A stretch of 64,000 bases of DNA from CAVPJC01 sp963705155 (GTDB lineage: Bacteria; Chloroflexota; Anaerolineae; Anaerolineales; UBA4823), in NCBI GenBank assembly GCA_963705155.1, contig CAVPJC010000024.1, forward strand, positions 151,966 through 215,965, given 5' to 3'. Shown here piece after piece: positions 17,379-26,066 of the stretch. A program made the position numbers and the translations under genes. The notes beneath the pieces are model-generated. The model was given only the letters and a program-made list of their open reading frames with translations, was not told where the DNA came from and made no database searches. The first letter of the stretch is position 1, and every line of letters begins with the position of its first letter.

Positions 17379-17789
17379 ATGAAAAAACCGGTTTACCTTT
17401 CTCTGGTCGTCCTGGTGCTTCTGAGCATGCTGCTTGCAGCTTGCGGCGGAGGCGGTGGGGAAAGCGCTGGCGCTGGCGACGCAGCGCGTGGCAAAAGCCT
17501 GTACGAACAGTCTGTGATTGGCTCGAGTTCAGCCCCTGGCTGCATCACCTGCCACTCGCTTGAGGCTGGTAAAGTCCTGGTGGGGCCTTCGCACGCCGGG
17601 ATTGCGACCGCGGCTGCGTCGGCTGTTCCAGGGAAATCGGCCGAGGAATTCCTGAAAGAATCCATCATCAACCCCGATGCAGTGATCACCGAAGGCTTTA
17701 CTGCCGGCATCATGTACCAGAACTATGCCAAAGACTTGAGCGAGCAGGAAATTAACGACCTGGTCGCCTACATGTTAACTTTGAAGTAA
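17379..17789 (+). CDS. Lipoprotein c-type cytochrome (single haem)
   Basis: A 136-residue protein with a lipoprotein signal (SMLLAAC, acylated Cys22), a Gly/Ser linker and one class I cytochrome c domain. Haem attachment is at Cys55-Ile-Thr-Cys58-His59, with a probable axial Met in GIMYQNY. It should be tethered to the outer face of the membrane and carry electrons to or from the Rieske/cytochrome b complex encoded downstream. It is followed by a 190-base gap before the flavoprotein gene. Confidence 0.88.
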   Translation: MKKPVYLSLVVLVLLSMLLAACGGGGGESAGAGDAARGKSLYEQSVIGSSSAPGCITCHSLEAGKVLVGPSHAGIATAAASAVPGKSAEEFLKESIINPDAVITEGFTAGIMYQNYAKDLSEQEINDLVAYMLTLK

Positions 17790-17982
17790 CCACAAATTTC
17801 CGGTAGCGCAATCTTCAATCACCCCGAAGATTGCAAGCTGCGGATCTCCTGGATTGCACCGGGAACTCACCTGTTTGGGGCGTGGGAGCAGGCGGCGCCT
17901 GCTCCTACATCCCAATATCGGGATATGCCTGATCGATCAACAAATTGCCGGTATCGAAGCGGCAGGGTACAGGAGAAAATTC

Positions 17983-20034
17983 ATGGCAAAAGAAAAATAC
18001 CGGGTGAAGGTGCCAACGCTGGCAGACTGGCGGGCTATGGTGAAATGCCAGGAGGCCTGTCCGGTTTACACCAACTCACGCGGGTATGTAACTGCAGTGG
18101 CCCGCGGCGAGTTGGAACTGGGTTTCGAGATTTCTCACGATCCAAATCCACTCTCTACCATCTGCGGGCGCATTTGCGGCGCGCCGTGTGAAACTGCATG
18201 CCGGAGAGGGGTGATCGGTCCGGATTTTGAACCGATCGCCATCCGCCCGTTGAAACGCATCCTTACCGAACGATACGGGCCGGAGGCCGGGCAGCGCCTG
18301 CCCGGGGTAAATCTGGCAGCGCCTGGTGAAACCGCGTTTATTTCTCTGGATGACATCCCGGGAGGCGATTACATGGCTCCGCCCCCGGAAAGGCGGGTAA
18401 TGCCTGGTGAGGGCAGCCAGAGCCAATATTCCAGAGTGCGCTGGTCACGCGAAAAACTGAAAGAACTGGCAGCCACCGGTGGCCGCAAAACTGGTAAAGT
18501 CGCCGTGATTGGGGCCGGTCCGGCCAGCCTGACCGTGGCGCACGATCTGGCGCAGCTGGGGCACCAGGTGGTAATTTTTGAAAGCGGCCCTAAAACCGGC
18601 GGTATGATGCGCTATGGTGTCCCGGTGTACCGCATCGACCAGCAGGCTATGGATGCTGAAATCAATTCCATCCTGCAGTTGGGGGTAGAGATTCGTTTCA
18701 ACACGCCCATTGGAAGAGATATCACCCTGGCAGACCTGCGCCGCGATTACGACGCCGTATTCCTTGGAATTGGCCTGATGGAAGGTCGTAAATTGAATGT
18801 CGATGGCGCCGATCTCGATGGCGTCATCACGGCAGTCGACCTGCTTTTGAACTACAACCTGGGGTACAAAGTTGAGCTGGGCAAACGGGTCATCGTTGTG
18901 GGTGGCGGCGATGTCGCCATGGACGCTGCCCGTACGGCCCTGCGCCTGGGTCAGGCTTCCGCTGAGCAGAAAGCCGCCCTGGGTGAAACCGAAGCGCGCA
19001 GTGAGGAAGAGTCGGATGCGGTGCATGCCGCCCTGGATGTGGCCCGCACCGCCCTGCGCCTGGGCGTTGCCAGTGTCGAAATGATTGCGCTGGAATCTTG
19101 GGACGAGCTGCCCGCCTCCCGATTTGAAATCGAGGAAGCCCTTGAAGAGGGAATTACCGTCAATCCACGCCTGGGTCCCAATCGCGTGATCGGCCAGGCA
19201 GGGCGCGTGACGGGGCTCGAAGTGATTGAGGTGGAATCGGTCTTCGATGAAAACCGCCGGTTCAGCCCAAAATTCCGCCCGGGTACTGAAAGGATGATGG
19301 AGTGCGATACGGTCATCCTGGCGATTGGCCAGCGCGCCAACCTGGAAGCGCTGGGCGGCGCAGATGATGTGATCATCTCGCCGCGCGGCCTGCTGCAGGT
19401 CAACCCGGATACCGGCCAGACAACCGCAGCGGATGTGTTCGCCGGCGGCGACGTGGCTTATGGCCCGCGCCTGATCATCAGCGCTGTGCGCGACGGGCAC
19501 ATTGCCGCTCTCGGGATCGACCAGCGCATCCAGACCCGCACTTTCAAGATCGAGACGGTCAGCCACTGGACCAATCTGCCAGGGCACACGATGTTCAAAG
19601 ATTGGACCAAAAAACCGCGCACCCGGGTGCCCAACCTGCCGGTGGACCGCCGCACCGGTGTCTCAGTGATCGAGCTGGGATACTCGGTGGAAGAGGGCGC
19701 TGAGCAGGGCTCGCGCTGTCTGGAATGCAGTGTCAACACCATTTTTGATGGCACCAAGTGCATTCTGTGCAATGGCTGTGTGGATGTGTGCCCGTGGGAT
19801 TGCTTGAAAATTGTGCGCATTGACGAGATGGTGGGTGATGAAACCCTGCAAAAAGTGGTGGAAACGCAGCTCGGCGCACCGATTGAAACCTGGGCACAGG
19901 AGCAGGTGCCAACTGTGGCCGCCATGCTGAAAGATGACCAGGCATGCACCCGCTGTGCATTGTGCGCCAGGCGCTGTCCCACAGGGGCTATCACCATGGA
20001 AGCATTCCGGTTTGAGGAAAGCATATCCTATTGA
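17983..20034 (+). CDS. GltD-like FAD/NAD(P) oxidoreductase with extra 4Fe-4S domains
   Basis: This 683-residue protein has the glutamate-synthase small-subunit fold. An N-terminal Fe-S domain (Cys22, Cys26, Cys61, Cys65, Cys69, Cys73) is followed by an FAD-binding VIGAGPASLTVAHDLAQLGH near residue 175 and an NAD(P)-binding VIVVGGGDVAMDAARTA near 305. Two more clusters are at the C-terminus, CILCNGCVDVCPWDC near 595 and CTRCALCARRCPTG near 655. It has no signal peptide, so it faces the cytoplasm. It lies inside a Rieske/cytochrome b operon, not beside gltB. It probably passes electrons between NAD(P)H and the quinone pool through this complex, by analogy with flavoprotein-bearing Rieske/b complexes of anammox bacteria. 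The start is the ATG after AGGAG, since the 43-codon upstream extension lacks family similarity. Confidence 0.85.
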   Translation: MAKEKYRVKVPTLADWRAMVKCQEACPVYTNSRGYVTAVARGELELGFEISHDPNPLSTICGRICGAPCETACRRGVIGPDFEPIAIRPLKRILTERYGPEAGQRLPGVNLAAPGETAFISLDDIPGGDYMAPPPERRVMPGEGSQSQYSRVRWSREKLKELAATGGRKTGKVAVIGAGPASLTVAHDLAQLGHQVVIFESGPKTGGMMRYGVPVYRIDQQAMDAEINSILQLGVEIRFNTPIGRDITLADLRRDYDAVFLGIGLMEGRKLNVDGADLDGVITAVDLLLNYNLGYKVELGKRVIVVGGGDVAMDAARTALRLGQASAEQKAALGETEARSEEESDAVHAALDVARTALRLGVASVEMIALESWDELPASRFEIEEALEEGITVNPRLGPNRVIGQAGRVTGLEVIEVESVFDENRRFSPKFRPGTERMMECDTVILAIGQRANLEALGGADDVIISPRGLLQVNPDTGQTTAADVFAGGDVAYGPRLIISAVRDGHIAALGIDQRIQTRTFKIETVSHWTNLPGHTMFKDWTKKPRTRVPNLPVDRRTGVSVIELGYSVEEGAEQGSRCLECSVNTIFDGTKCILCNGCVDVCPWDCLKIVRIDEMVGDETLQKVVETQLGAPIETWAQEQVPTVAAMLKDDQACTRCALCARRCPTGAITMEAFRFEESISY

Positions 20035-20112
20035 GGCGCTTCGATGGTTGATCTCTGGTTGCGTGCTGGATCATCCCACAAATAATCAGCAACCACCACC
20101 CAAGAAGGAGAT

Positions 20113-20844
20113 ATGTATGTCAATTTAAAACATTTCATCACAAACTCGCGTGTGTGGCGGTCCTTCTTCCGTCACGGCTGGCCCGATAATCCGCTGGATC
20201 GCTCTCTGGTGATGACCACCAATCTATTCTTTCATTTGCACCCTGTGAAAGTGAACCGGAAAAGCTTGAAAGCCACCTACTCTTTCGGGTTGGGTGTGAT
20301 TTCTGCGATTGCCTTCCTGGAACTGGCCATCACCGGGCTGCTGTTGATGTTTTATTATGCACCGACGGTAGAACGGGCTTATACCTATATCATCACCTTG
20401 CAGACCATGGTGCCTTTTGGCCAGCTGTTGCGCAACCTGCATCGCTGGGGGGCGCATCTGATGGTGCTGGTGGTGGTGCTGCACATGGTGCGTGTGTTCT
20501 ATACCGGCGCCTACAAACCCCCGCGCGAATTTAACTGGATGGTGGGTGTGGCCCTGCTGATCTTGACCCTGGGGGCCAGTTTCACCGGTTACCTGCTGCC
20601 CTGGGATCAGCTGGCTTTCTGGGCGATCACCGTTGGCACCAGTGTGGCGGCCTACGAGCCCACGCTGGGTTCCACGGTCAAGTCCTTTTTATTGGGCGGC
20701 CCGGAAGTAGGCCAGGAAGCGCTCACACGCTTTTATGCCCTCCATATCATGCTGATCCCAATGGGGATGGCCCTGCTGATTTCACTGCACCTCTGGCGCG
20801 TGCGCAAAGATGGCGGTTTGGCTGCAAATGATCTCCAGGATTAG
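20113..20844 (+). CDS. Cytochrome b N-terminal subunit, b6-type
   Basis: A four-helix dihaem cytochrome b of 243 residues. Haem ligand pairs are His110/His124 and His211/His226. The second pair is 15 residues apart, as in cytochrome b6, rather than 14 as in mitochondrial-type cytochrome b. LLPWDQ matches the Qo-side segment. The subunit is split from the C-terminal part, also as in b6f. The start is uncertain: the annotated ATG is only two bases from GGAG, while the better spaced ATG at 20117 runs into TAA after three codons. One missing T at 20121-20125 would make that second start open the same protein (MSILKHF). Confidence 0.92.
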   Translation: MYVNLKHFITNSRVWRSFFRHGWPDNPLDRSLVMTTNLFFHLHPVKVNRKSLKATYSFGLGVISAIAFLELAITGLLLMFYYAPTVERAYTYIITLQTMVPFGQLLRNLHRWGAHLMVLVVVLHMVRVFYTGAYKPPREFNWMVGVALLILTLGASFTGYLLPWDQLAFWAITVGTSVAAYEPTLGSTVKSFLLGGPEVGQEALTRFYALHIMLIPMGMALLISLHLWRVRKDGGLAANDLQD

Positions 20845-20861
20845 GAGAAAGGGACAGGCTT

Positions 20862-21629
20862 ATGGCAGACTTACCTGACAACGAGGCTTTTTCGAAATCT
20901 TCAAAAAAGACCTATTCACTGGTCGAGCTGGTTCATCGCTCTCCAAGCATGCTGGTGGATCACGGACCAGACAACACGGTGTTTGCCTTTCCGGTTGTGG
21001 CCCTGATCGAAGCGCTGCTTGCGCTGGGGGTGGTGGTGGTTCTCCTGGCGATGTCGCTGGCTGTGAATGCTCCGCTGGAGGAGATCGCCAACCCGAACCA
21101 GACCACCGATCCGGCCAAGGCGCCCTGGTATTTTATGGGGTTGCAGGAAATGTTGGAACATGGCCACCCGACTTTGATGGCTGTGGCGATGCCAACCCTG
21201 ATGGTGTTGTTCGTTATTGCGATCCCTTATATCGACAATTCGCGCCAGGGATCAGGACGATGGTTTACCTCGGCGCGTGGCAAACGCGTGACCCTGTTGA
21301 CGGCCATTTATGCCGTTATCATCATGCCTGCATTCATCCTGATGGATAATTTCTTCCCGCCCCGCGAGCTGCTGCGCGGCGTCGTCCCGGATCTGGTAGC
21401 CCAGGCAGTAATCCCCGGGGCGATCATGACCCTGATTGTGGGACTGCCGCTGCTCGTGGTGCTGCGTTCAAAACCCACCGCACGGGAGATCGTGCTGGTG
21501 TTGTTCACTCTGCTGATCGTGTCCGCGGTCATATTCACCCTCACCGGGTTCCTCTTCCGCGGCCCGGGCTTTGAGTTGTTCCTGCCCTGGGATATGCCAG
21601 GTGGGTACAACCCCTTTAATAATTTGTAG
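20862..21629 (+). CDS. Cytochrome b C-terminal subunit (subunit-IV-like)
   Basis: The 255-residue membrane protein matches the C-terminal half of cytochrome b. PWYFMGLQEMLEHG corresponds to the PEWY quinol-oxidation loop, here with Ala-Pro-Trp-Tyr (KAPWYF). About five to six helices are predicted, more than the three of plant subunit IV. It starts 17 bases after the b6-type subunit and ends 13 bases before the Rieske gene, so the parts should be co-translated. Confidence 0.9.
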   Translation: MADLPDNEAFSKSSKKTYSLVELVHRSPSMLVDHGPDNTVFAFPVVALIEALLALGVVVVLLAMSLAVNAPLEEIANPNQTTDPAKAPWYFMGLQEMLEHGHPTLMAVAMPTLMVLFVIAIPYIDNSRQGSGRWFTSARGKRVTLLTAIYAVIIMPAFILMDNFFPPRELLRGVVPDLVAQAVIPGAIMTLIVGLPLLVVLRSKPTAREIVLVLFTLLIVSAVIFTLTGFLFRGPGFELFLPWDMPGGYNPFNNL

Positions 21630-21642
21630 GAGGCGATGGAGC

Positions 21643-22140
21643 ATGCCTGCGAAAATGACCGGAACTACATCCAAAAAATCTGTCTCGCGCCGCCAGTTCC
21701 TGGGGATTGCCTGGGGTGGATCGGTGGCGCTTTTGTTTGCCCAGACTGCGGTAGCGCTGATCAACTTCCTCAAGCCGGTATCCGGCAGCGGGTTCGGGGG
21801 ATCGATCTACGCCGGGAAGGTGGAAGAATTTGCCATCGACAGCGTAAACCGTATCCTTGCTGGGCGTTTCTTCATCTCGCGCACGCAGGATGGCATCCTT
21901 GCTCTCTGGCAGAAATGCACGCATCTGGGCTGCGCTGTGCCCTGGGTGGAAGAAGAAGGCCAATTTCACTGCCCGTGCCATGGTTCGCTCTTTAATAAGC
22001 TCGGCGAGGTGACGGGCGGGCCGGCGCCTCGCCCGATGGACACGTTCCCTGTCACCATCAAGAGCGGGGAGGTGTGGGTTGATACCGGCAAGCCAACCGA
22101 GCGGAACCGGTTCGATCCATCTCAGATCACGGGCGCATGA
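21643..22140 (+). CDS. Rieske 2Fe-2S protein
   Basis: 165 residues with a twin-arginine signal anchor (SRRQFLGIAWGG) and the Rieske motifs CTHLGC (Cys92, His94) and CPCHGS (Cys110, His113). The motifs also supply the structural disulfide pair Cys97/Cys112. It takes electrons from quinol and passes them to cytochrome c on the outer face. The start at ATG 21643 follows TAGGAGG. An ATG eight bases earlier is out of frame. Confidence 0.95.
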   Translation: MPAKMTGTTSKKSVSRRQFLGIAWGGSVALLFAQTAVALINFLKPVSGSGFGGSIYAGKVEEFAIDSVNRILAGRFFISRTQDGILALWQKCTHLGCAVPWVEEEGQFHCPCHGSLFNKLGEVTGGPAPRPMDTFPVTIKSGEVWVDTGKPTERNRFDPSQITGA

Positions 22141-22151
22141 GGGAGGCATTT

Positions 22152-23300
22152 ATGGAGAGCAAAAAAGAGAATTACACGTCTTATGCTGCCATCGGCCTGC
22201 TTCTGACATTGCTGTTGGTTGCCGGTGTCATGCTTTACTCGGCCGGCGAAAAAACACGTCTTACCGAGGCGGCAGCAGCCTTTACCGATGAACGCGTGCA
22301 GCGCGGGCGCAGCGTATATAACGACCAGTGTGTATCCTGCCATGGCGCGCAAGGCGAGGGCGGCATCGGACCGGCATTGAACGACCGCAAGGTTTTGAAG
22401 AACACGCTCGATATGGTGTTTTTCTCGATTATCCGGTCGGGAGTGCCGAATACGCAGATGCCTGCCTGGAGCGTGGATTTTGGCGGCCCGCTGACCGATG
22501 AGGATGTGCGCGATGTGGTTGCTTTCGTGCGCGCCTGGGAACCCACCGCGCCCGAGATTGCCCCCATCGTCTTCGAGCCAGATGCAGGCCGGGGTGCGCT
22601 GCTGTTCTCCAGCACCTGCGCCATCTGTCACGGCGAAAACGGTTCAGGCACCGACAAAGCTCCGAAGATCAACGATCCACAGCGGTTGGCGAGTTTTGCC
22701 GATGACTGGTACCGGGGCGTGATCCGCAGTGGTCGCCCGGCAAAAGGCATGCCCACCTGGGGCACGGTGCTGGCGCCGAACCAGATTGAAGACCTGATCG
22801 CCCTGGTTGGGGCTTGGCGTGCAGGCTCCCAGGTCAAACCAGAATTCTCAATCACAGGTTTGTTGGAAAACGCGATTTTCTCGCTGGAAAACCAGGATGC
22901 TGCCAGCGTGGCCCTGCAGGTGGAGCGCAGCCTGGGTGTGGCCCAGGGTGTGGGGTTGGAAGTGCTGCGCAACGCAGCTGTCCAGCTTCAATCTGGCGAC
23001 AACACCGGCGCCCTGGCTACTTTGCAGGCACTCAAAGAGCAGTGGCCGCTCGGTGATGCTACATCCGGCGCGGTGGTGTACAGCACGTACTGTGCACCCT
23101 GTCATGGCGCAGATGGCCAGGGCGGCATCGGCAAGGTCATGCAGCCCAATGAATTTATCCAGGCCAATACCAACCAGCAGCTGGTTGATTTCCTCATGGT
23201 TGGCCGGCCTGGAACCGCCATGGCTGGTTTCAAAAGCCGCCTGACCGATGCAGAAACTGCCGATGTGATTACATTCCTGCGCTTGTGGCAGCCAAAATAA
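22152..23300 (+). CDS. Membrane-anchored three-haem cytochrome c
   Basis: A 382-residue protein with an N-terminal membrane helix and three class I cytochrome c domains. Haem motifs are CVSCH (60-64), CAICH (156-160) and CAPCH (314-318). Axial Met candidates are TQMPAW, KGMPTW and TAMAGF. A helical spacer of about 80 residues separates the second and third domains. The ATG after GGGAGG is preferred over an ATG 15 bases upstream that overlaps the Rieske stop. It closes the operon and probably relays electrons from the Rieske centre to a terminal oxidase or reductase not encoded here. Confidence 0.9.
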   Translation: MESKKENYTSYAAIGLLLTLLLVAGVMLYSAGEKTRLTEAAAAFTDERVQRGRSVYNDQCVSCHGAQGEGGIGPALNDRKVLKNTLDMVFFSIIRSGVPNTQMPAWSVDFGGPLTDEDVRDVVAFVRAWEPTAPEIAPIVFEPDAGRGALLFSSTCAICHGENGSGTDKAPKINDPQRLASFADDWYRGVIRSGRPAKGMPTWGTVLAPNQIEDLIALVGAWRAGSQVKPEFSITGLLENAIFSLENQDAASVALQVERSLGVAQGVGLEVLRNAAVQLQSGDNTGALATLQALKEQWPLGDATSGAVVYSTYCAPCHGADGQGGIGKVMQPNEFIQANTNQQLVDFLMVGRPGTAMAGFKSRLTDAETADVITFLRLWQPK

Positions 23301-23315
23301 CGCCCAATTAATTGA

Positions 23316-23356
23316 GATAACCGGACGGTCACGATCTCCGTCCGGTTATCTTTTTG
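23316..23356 (+). terminator. Strong terminator of the respiratory operon
   Basis: GATAACCGGACGG/CCGTCCGGTTATC, a 13-bp perfect stem with a 9-base loop followed by TTTTTG. It also separates this operon from the convergent FecR-like gene. Confidence 0.93.
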
Positions 23357-23371
23357 TTTAAAGCCGACCTG

Positions 23372-25269
23372 TCACGGCTTTTTCTTGGGTTTATCGGGTT
23401 TGGGGTTTAGCTGGGCTTCGATCTGCCCCCAACCCATGCCCGAAGTACGCATGGCAAAGATTTCGGCAACGGGTTTCCCCGTCTGCAGGCTCAGGCTGTA
23501 AGCGTGCTCGATCTCGCCGAAGCCAAAGCCACGACAGAACCACCCCATGATCTCTTCATACGACACACCAAACTGGGCAGCCAGCCGGGTCCCGGTGGGG
23601 TGCACGTTGGGAGAAGGGCAGCTGCGGTCATTCTTTACGGGTGGGGTGCCAGTTACGGTCGCCGTAGCAGTCGGAGTGGTTGCCTGTGGGGGTATGACTT
23701 CTGTTGTGGGTGTGCCGGTAGGTGTCAGGCTGGGAGTAAGGGTGGGCGTAGGCGTGGTCTTAGCGAGCATTTGTTTGATTTGCCCCCAGCCCAGGCCGGA
23801 GGCCCGCAGGGCAAAGACCTGTTCCACAGGCATGCCATACTGCCGGCTCAGGCCATACGCCAGATCGATCTCGCCAAAGCCATTGCCCTTGCAGAACCAA
23901 CCCATGATCTCCTCATAGGGAACTGTGTAACGGTTTGCCAGCTCCTGCCCTTTGGGCTGAGGATCGGCGCCGGTGCAGTTGACAAACACGGTCGGGGTGA
24001 CGGTTGCGGTGTTATCTGCGCTGGGTGCAAGCGCGGGGGGTTCCTCGGTGAGGGCTTCGATCTCGAGAGCCTGCCAGTCGCCGTTATCCAGCACAATGAA
24101 TACAACTTTTACCGGCATGCCATTTGCCAGGAAGCTATCCAATTCGGTATCTGAATTGACGTGAATGGATATGCCGCTCACCTGCCAGATCTCTCCCTGC
24201 ATAATTTCAAGAATACCTGTAAAGGTAGCCTTTTCTGCGGTGTTTTGAACGGGTATGATCTGATCTGCGACGCGCTCGCCGTTGATAATGCGCCCCTGCA
24301 CCTCAACCTCCGACCCGGGAAGCGAGCTGGTGCTGGTGACAGGGCTAAGGCGGAAATCTACCCCGTTGACCAATCCGGTCTCCTGCGCGGGAAGAGCCAG
24401 TTTTCCGCGCAGGCTGAACTGGTAAGCGGGTTGTTCAGGCAGCTGGCCCGGAAGGGCATAGGTGGCCTGTCCGGCAGCCAGGAAAACTTGCGTTTCTTGA
24501 CCGCTGACCAGGATTTTGCCGGTTTCGACAGCAAAACGGGCTTCCCCACTCTCTTCCACGGCAACCTCAAACTGAGTGCCGCGCACACTGGCGGTGCCCG
24601 AGGGGGTCACCACCTGGTAGGTGCTGTTAGCGCCGCGCAGCGGCACCACACTGTGTGTGGTTTTCCCGGCTTGCTGGGTCAGGATGAGAGCCAACGATTT
24701 GGTCCAGCTGCCCTTCAGCTTGCTGATGGTAACCTGGCTGTTGGGAGCCAGTGTTCGCGCGAGCCTTCAAAAAAGACCAGGGAGACGGATGAATCACCTG
24801 CGGTGCGGATGCTCTGGCCTGTGCGTATCTGGGCGCCATCCGCGGCAGCAGACCAATCGTTCGAAAGGGGTCCGGAAGCCACCTGGATGGAACCGGTAAC
24901 ATCGACCAGCGTCGCCAGGCGTGCGCTGCGCGGTCCGGCAAACCACAGACCCAGAGCGATAAAAGTGAAAATGGCAAACATAATAATGAAAGCGGCGCCT
25001 GAAAGCCCGGCTGCCAGGGTGAGGCGCATCCAGGGCCAGGCAGGTTGCGAAGCTGCCGGCTGGCGGAGGGGAAGTCGTTCTTTTTGGAAAGCAGGCACCG
25101 CAGATGCCTTCATGCTGGGATGGGGCATCTCATGCAGGGATGTGCTCAAGCGCAGAAGCGAAGCCAGCTCGCTGGCATGGTCAGGAAGGTCTTGCAGCAC
25201 TTTATCCAGGGGCTGGCCATTTTCCAGCGCCTCGAGTTTGGTTTGTAATAATTGATCCATATCAGACAT
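23372..25269 (-). CDS. Membrane FecR-domain anti-sigma-like protein with duplicated C-terminal domain, one frameshift
   Basis: The cytoplasmic N-terminus (MSDMDQLLQTKLEALENGQP) is followed by one membrane helix (about residue 85-105) and an outer FecR-type domain (WSAAADGAQIRTGQSIRTAG). Beyond a frame change near 24757 this domain continues (GTASVRGTQFEVAVEESGEA) and is followed by a DUF5666-like beta domain. Two copies of a ~60-residue unit with the core YEEIMGWFC[KR]G[NF]GFGEI come last, separated by a Thr/Pro stalk. Its start overlaps the sigma-factor stop by 8 bases and has GGGAG. Such partners normally hold the sigma factor inactive until an external signal arrives. The signal and the role of the repeated unit are unknown. 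Confidence 0.8.
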
Positions 25270-25816
25270 TTTCAATCTCCCAGTGGTAGAGGATCTCCCG
25301 GAGGGCAGCCAGGCCGCGGCGTTGGAGAGCTTTGATCGAATCTTCGCTCTTATGCAAAGTGCGCGCCACCTGCGAAAGCGGAAGTCCGTTGATGAAGCGC
25401 AGAACGATCACATCGCGCTGGGTTTCATTCAGTTGGTTCAGAGCCTGGACCAGCACCTGGTTATCGAAGCGTTTATCATTCCTGAAGTCGACGCTATGCT
25501 GGTCAACAGGCGGAGTGTCATCCAGGCTGACGTGATTTTGGGTGCTCATTTTGCGGTAGTGGTCAATGGCCAGGTTGCGTGCAATTTGAAAAAGCCAGGC
25601 CTCAAAAGAAACATTCTGGGGCTGGTAACTGGAGATGGCGCGCAGCACGCGCAGGAAGACCTCAGAGGTGAGATCTTCGGCTGTCTGTTGGTCGCCAACC
25701 CGGTAGAACAGGTAACGGAATACGCTTTGGTGATAACGCCTGTAGAGCTCACTGATCACACTCGTATCGCCTTTCTGAGCACGGATGATCTTATCGGGTG
25801 TAAGGGCTTCTATCAT
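25262..25816 (-). CDS. ECF-type RNA polymerase sigma factor
   Basis: A 184-residue sigma-70 family protein. Region 2 is seen in ELYRRYHQSVFRYLFYRVGD and AWLFQIARNLAIDHYRK, and region 4 in LNETQRDVIVLRFINGLPLS followed by the helix-turn-helix QVARTLHKSEDSIKALQRRG. Regions 1 and 3 are missing, as in ECF factors. The ATG at 25816 is used because the 39 upstream residues are not family-like, although no ribosome-binding site is evident. It is translationally coupled to the FecR-like membrane protein, its likely anti-sigma factor. Target promoters cannot be named. Confidence 0.9.
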   Translation of the reverse strand: MIEALTPDKIIRAQKGDTSVISELYRRYHQSVFRYLFYRVGDQQTAEDLTSEVFLRVLRAISSYQPQNVSFEAWLFQIARNLAIDHYRKMSTQNHVSLDDTPPVDQHSVDFRNDKRFDNQVLVQALNQLNETQRDVIVLRFINGLPLSQVARTLHKSEDSIKALQRRGLAALREILYHWEIENV

Positions 25817-26066
25817 TTTTATTTTGTACCAATCATATTTTCCAGACCGGTCAAGGACTGCTCTTCTTGGCTGATTATTTGTTGCTATGATGATTAACGT
25901 AAGAAGAGGCCTAAATGAGTCGTCAATCTGCAAACCTTAACCAAGCCTTAACTCCCCCGGGGGAAATGCTCCTGTTTGATTTGATGGTGAAAATTCGACG
26001 ATGAACATGCCGAAAGGAAACATTATCGGGGTAAAATTAGGTCAGATTTAGGGAAGAGGAGTCGAT

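Noticed and set aside
18445..19587. 380-residue minus-strand ORF opposite the GltD-like gene
   Set aside because: Antisense shadow. The plus strand encodes a complete flavoprotein with all motifs.
24161..25255. 364-residue plus-strand ORF opposite the FecR-like gene
   Set aside because: Shadow frame. The minus strand holds FecR and DUF5666 domains and is coupled to the sigma factor.
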